The position numbers and the translations under genes were made by a program. This document shows, piece by piece, positions 61,812 to 64,000 of a stretch of 64,000 nucleotides of DNA; within the stretch, counting starts at the first letter, position 1, and each line of letters opens with the position of its first letter. A model generated the notes under the pieces. That model saw only the letters and a program-made list of their open reading frames with translations. It was not told where the DNA came from and did no database searches. The stretch is from an uncultured Lachnospiraceae bacterium (lineage in GTDB: Bacteria > Bacillota > Clostridia > Lachnospirales > Lachnospiraceae): assembly GCA_910587715.1 (NCBI GenBank), contig CAJUMV010000007.1, positions 40,753-104,752 of the forward strand, given 5' to 3'.

Positions 61812-61886
61812 ATGGGAAAAGAAATGATTGGCGTAGTAATTGGCGTAGTTGAACACTGGCAGCAACGCCGAAACCTAAGAAATTAG
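61812..61886 (+). CDS. Possible 24-residue leader peptide ahead of ychF
   Basis: ATG at 61812 with AAGGAGG seven bases upstream opens a 24-codon frame (MGKEMIGVVIGVVEHWQQRR and four more). It ends 27 bases before ychF, and contains the right-end repeat. It may be a leader peptide, or only the remnant 3' end of an element gene. I know no homologue. Confidence 0.35.
   Translation: MGKEMIGVVIGVVEHWQQRRNLRN
61828..61848 (+). repeat. Right-end repeat of the element
   Basis: Near-identical to 60087-60106 (one extra T), in the same orientation, 66 bases before the right 17-bp copy. The left copy lies 128 bases after the left 17-bp copy. Confidence 0.7.
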
Positions 61887-61913
61887 GGACTTTGAGATAA
61901 AGGAGATAATAAA

Positions 61914-61930
61914 ATGAAACTAGGCATCGT
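61914..61930 (+). repeat. Right copy of the 17-bp att-like duplication
   Basis: ATGAAACTAGGCATCGT, the first 17 bases of intact ychF and identical to 59942-59958. Confidence 0.9.
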
Positions 61931-63011
61931 CGGGCTCCCCAACGTGGGCAAGAGCACCCTTTTTAATTCACTGACAAAGGCGGGGGCGGAATCCGCCAAC
62001 TACCCGTTCTGCACCATCGACCCGAATATCGGTATCGTGACAGTGCCGGATGAGCGGTTAAAACTTCTGGGGGATATGTACCATTCCAAGAAGGTGACGC
62101 CCGCAACCATTGAGTTCGTGGATATCGCCGGGCTTGTGAAGGGCGCTTCCAAGGGGGAAGGTCTGGGCAACCAGTTCTTAAGCAACATCCGCGAGGTGGA
62201 CGCCATCGTCCATGTGGTGCGGTGTTTTGAGGATAGCAATATCGTCCATGTGGACGGTTCCATTGAGCCGCTCCGGGATATCGAGACGATCAATCTGGAA
62301 CTGATTTTTTCCGATATCGAGATTCTGGAGCGCAGGATGGCAAAGACGGCCAAAGTTGCAAAGATGGATAAGACGGCGGCGAAAGAGTACGCCTTGTTAG
62401 AACGGCTCAAGGCGCATTTGGAGGAAGGAAAGCTTGCGAAGGTATTTGAGACGGAGGACGAGGATGAACTTGCACTGTTAACTTCCTACAATCTTCTCAC
62501 CTACAAGCCTGTGATTTTTGCGGCCAATGTGGCGGAGGATGATCTTGCGGACGACGGCGCTGGCAATGAGGGTGTGCAGAAGGTGAAAGCATTTGCCGCC
62601 GAGAACGGCAGCGAGGTCTTTGTGATCTGTGCTCAGATTGAGCAGGAGATCGCGGAGCTGGACGAGGAGGAAACCGCCATGTTTCTGGAGGATTTAGGAC
62701 TGTCAGAGTCCGGTCTGCAGAAGCTGATTCGTGCAAGCTACCGCCTGCTCGGGCTGATGAGCTTCCTGACGGCTGGCGAGGATGAGACGCGGGCGTGGAC
62801 GATTAAGGTCGGCACGAAGGCGCCGCAGGCAGCCGGAAAAATACATACCGATTTCGAGCGGGGCTTCATCAAGGCGGAAGTGGTTAATTACAAGGATCTT
62901 CTGGAGCAGGGATCCCTCGCGGCGGCGAGAGAGAAAGGGCTTGTCGGTATGGAAGGAAAAGACTATGTGGTGCAGGACGGGGATGTGATTCTATTTCGAT
63001 TTAATGTCTAA
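61914..63011 (+). CDS. ychF: Redox-regulated ATPase YchF (OLA1 family)
   Basis: A 365-residue P-loop protein of the Obg-related family that prefers ATP. G1 is GLPNVGKSTLFN, G3 DIAGLVKGASKGEG, and the G4 region NxxE-like (ANVAEDDL) in place of NKxD, which explains ATP use. A coiled-coil hairpin (~135-180) and a C-terminal TGS domain (AWTIKVGTKAPQAAG, then IHTDFERGFIKAEV) complete the normal length. It binds ribosomes and affects stress responses. The start region is duplicated at 59942 by insertion of the element; the coding sequence is intact and uses element-supplied signals. Confidence 0.95.
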   Translation: MKLGIVGLPNVGKSTLFNSLTKAGAESANYPFCTIDPNIGIVTVPDERLKLLGDMYHSKKVTPATIEFVDIAGLVKGASKGEGLGNQFLSNIREVDAIVHVVRCFEDSNIVHVDGSIEPLRDIETINLELIFSDIEILERRMAKTAKVAKMDKTAAKEYALLERLKAHLEEGKLAKVFETEDEDELALLTSYNLLTYKPVIFAANVAEDDLADDGAGNEGVQKVKAFAAENGSEVFVICAQIEQEIAELDEEETAMFLEDLGLSESGLQKLIRASYRLLGLMSFLTAGEDETRAWTIKVGTKAPQAAGKIHTDFERGFIKAEVVNYKDLLEQGSLAAAREKGLVGMEGKDYVVQDGDVILFRFNV

Positions 63012-63023
63012 AGGAGAAATAAT

Positions 63024-63929
63024 ATGCAGGAAATGATGGGAAATATGGATATTGCCTTTCCCAATTTGGGAATCTACTTAAAGAATGTGCCGAAGACATT
63101 TACGGTCTTCGGCTTTCCGATTGCCCTCTACGGTGTGATTATCGCCATCGGCGTGTTCGCCGGGGTGCTTCTCGCGGCGAAGGTGGCGAAGCTGGAAAAG
63201 CTGGATCCGGATTTGATTTGGGATTTTGCAATCTATGCGATTATCTTTTCCATCATCGGGGCGCGGGTCTATTATGTGGTCTTTTCCTGGGACAGATACA
63301 GAAATGACCTGATGGGCATTTTTAACCTGCGAAACGGCGGACTGGCGATTTACGGCGCGGTGATTGCCGCTTTTCTGACGCTGTGGATCTACTGCAGGAG
63401 GAAAAAACAGAGCTTCTTACAGCTTGCGGATATCTGTGTGCCGGGTCTGGTGCTGGGGCAGGTAATCGGCAGATGGGGAAATTTCACGAACAGGGAGGTG
63501 TTTGGGGAATACACCGACAGTCTGCTCGCCATGCGTCTGCCGACGCAAATGGTCAGGGCGGGAGATATCTCCGAAAAGATCGCCGCCCACATGACGGAGG
63601 GCACAAACTACATTCAGGTGCACCCCACCTTCCTCTACGAAAGCCTGTGGAATCTGGCGCTGCTGATTGTGATGCTGCTGTATCGAAAGCATAAGAAATT
63701 TGAAGGAGAACAGTGGTTATTATATCTTGGAGGCTATGGTCTCGGCAGGGCATGGATAGAAGGCATCCGCACCGACACCCTTTTCCTCCCCCACACCACC
63801 ATAGCCGTCTCGCAAGTGCTGGCGGTCGTCCTCTTTGTCGTCGCGCTCGCGGCGGACATCATCATTCGTATATATTTGAAGAAGCATACAACAGCCACAG
63901 TTACAGTGGAAAAGACGGACACAAAGTGA
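63024..63929 (+). CDS. lgt: Prolipoprotein diacylglyceryl transferase
   Basis: A 301-residue membrane enzyme that attaches diacylglycerol to the lipobox Cys of lipoproteins, such as that at 14793. About seven helices are visible. The signature is GQVIGRWGNFTNREVFG with the essential Arg and Asn, plus the upstream conserved region RNGGLAIYGAVIAA and the late HPTFLYESLWNL. It starts 12 bases after ychF with AAGGAG and is likely co-transcribed. The charged tail is slightly longer than usual. Confidence 0.95.
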   Translation: MQEMMGNMDIAFPNLGIYLKNVPKTFTVFGFPIALYGVIIAIGVFAGVLLAAKVAKLEKLDPDLIWDFAIYAIIFSIIGARVYYVVFSWDRYRNDLMGIFNLRNGGLAIYGAVIAAFLTLWIYCRRKKQSFLQLADICVPGLVLGQVIGRWGNFTNREVFGEYTDSLLAMRLPTQMVRAGDISEKIAAHMTEGTNYIQVHPTFLYESLWNLALLIVMLLYRKHKKFEGEQWLLYLGGYGLGRAWIEGIRTDTLFLPHTTIAVSQVLAVVLFVVALAADIIIRIYLKKHTTATVTVEKTDTK

Positions 63930-63945
63930 AACGCTTGTGTCCGTC
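63914..63945 (+). terminator. Hairpin spanning the lgt stop codon
   Basis: GACGGACACAA (63914-63924) pairs perfectly with 63935-63945; the lgt TGA lies in the loop. It may protect the 3' end of the message or assist the terminator after it. Confidence 0.6.
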
Positions 63946-63955
63946 CCAGACTGTC

Positions 63956-63986
63956 AAAAAAGGTCAGCAAAAGCTGGCTTTTTTTG
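63956..63986 (+). terminator. Rho-independent terminator after lgt
   Basis: An A-rich arm plus GTCAGC (63963-63968) pairs with GCTGGC (63973-63978) around AAAA, followed by a run of seven T. Confidence 0.88.
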
Positions 63987-64000
63987 ATATAATAAAATCA

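Larger units (their letters stand above)
59942..61930 (+). mobile_element. Decayed integrative element inserted in the 5' end of ychF
   Basis: The 17 bases ATGAAACTAGGCATCGT occur at 59942-59958 and again at 61914-61930, where they are the true start of ychF. The ~1.97 kb between them holds an Rpn-family gene, an ArdC-like gene fragment, several terminators and matching end repeats. No integrase, relaxase or transfer gene remains. The layout fits a site-specific integrative element whose interior was deleted and whose right end carries a promoter and RBS that keep ychF expressed. Confidence 0.75.

Overview
The window looks like a chromosomal segment of a Gram-positive, low-to-moderate GC member of the Clostridia, most likely a gut Lachnospiraceae. 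Supporting signs are a SCIFF ribosomal peptide with its radical-SAM maturase, a fused SecDF, MecA, HemZ, PrkC/PrpC, a TIGR04086 membrane protein, DAP-type MurE (DNPR motif), strong AGGAGG-type ribosome binding sites with frequent GTG/TTG starts, and TTGACA-17-TATAAT promoters. No rRNA, tRNA, CRISPR array or intact insertion sequence was seen.

Layout. (1) 1-6.7 kb: the C-terminal part of an M23-domain protein that lacks a catalytic His, mecA, a DEAD-box RNA helicase, a convergent YgjP-type metallopeptidase, a 63-residue unknown protein and gpmI. (2) 6.8-14.5 kb: two exporter loci. The first is a YtrA-type GntR regulator with an operator-like palindrome, an ABC ATPase and a large permease. The second is a MacB-like set: an ATPase, a CARDB-like membrane-anchored protein with a Met/Asp-rich linker, and an FtsX permease. 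A ~196-bp near-perfect long palindrome follows. (3) 14.8-22 kb: a lipoprotein, a secreted four-repeat protein, enolase (with a Cys-containing insertion and an RBS buried in a hairpin), a phosphodiesterase, a TPR protein and hemZ. (4) 22-25.8 kb: an accessory patch with a 5'-truncated surface protein, an Rpn/PD-(D/E)XK protein with a coiled-coil tail, and an AIM24-family protein. (5) 26-32 kb: hisS-aspS-sseB-HAD phosphatase, then a convergent CNNM/TlyC-type transporter. (6) 32.3-36.8 kb: the TIGR04086 protein, scfA, scfB and secDF. (7) 36.9-51.5 kb: recJ, then the long housekeeping run murE-priA-def-fmt-yugP-rsmB-rlmN-prpC-prkC-rsgA. (8) 51.5-52.3 kb: a HigBA-type toxin-antitoxin pair with a palindromic operator over its promoter. 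(9) 52.4-59.8 kb: a two-component system, an ABC ATPase, an FtsX permease and a penicillin-binding-type serine hydrolase. (10) 59.9-61.9 kb: a decayed integrative element inserted in the 5' end of ychF. (11) ychF and lgt.

How the genes work together. Regions 7 and 11 are core translation, wall and envelope functions. Region 6 links peptide cyclisation to the export machinery by position. Regions 2 and 9 are envelope-stress or export modules, each with its own sensor or regulator.

The most notable observation is at ychF. A 17-bp duplication (ATGAAACTAGGCATCGT) flanks a ~2-kb remnant that cut ychF off from its ancestral promoter and RBS and supplied a new promoter and RBS at the other end. The remnant still carries an Rpn-type gene, a broken ArdC-like gene and matching end repeats. 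Other items worth a look are the long palindrome, the alternative hairpins before scfB, the hairpin over the enolase RBS, a G10 tract in the GntR leader, and a serine hydrolase that appears to have lost the N-terminal strands of its fold.
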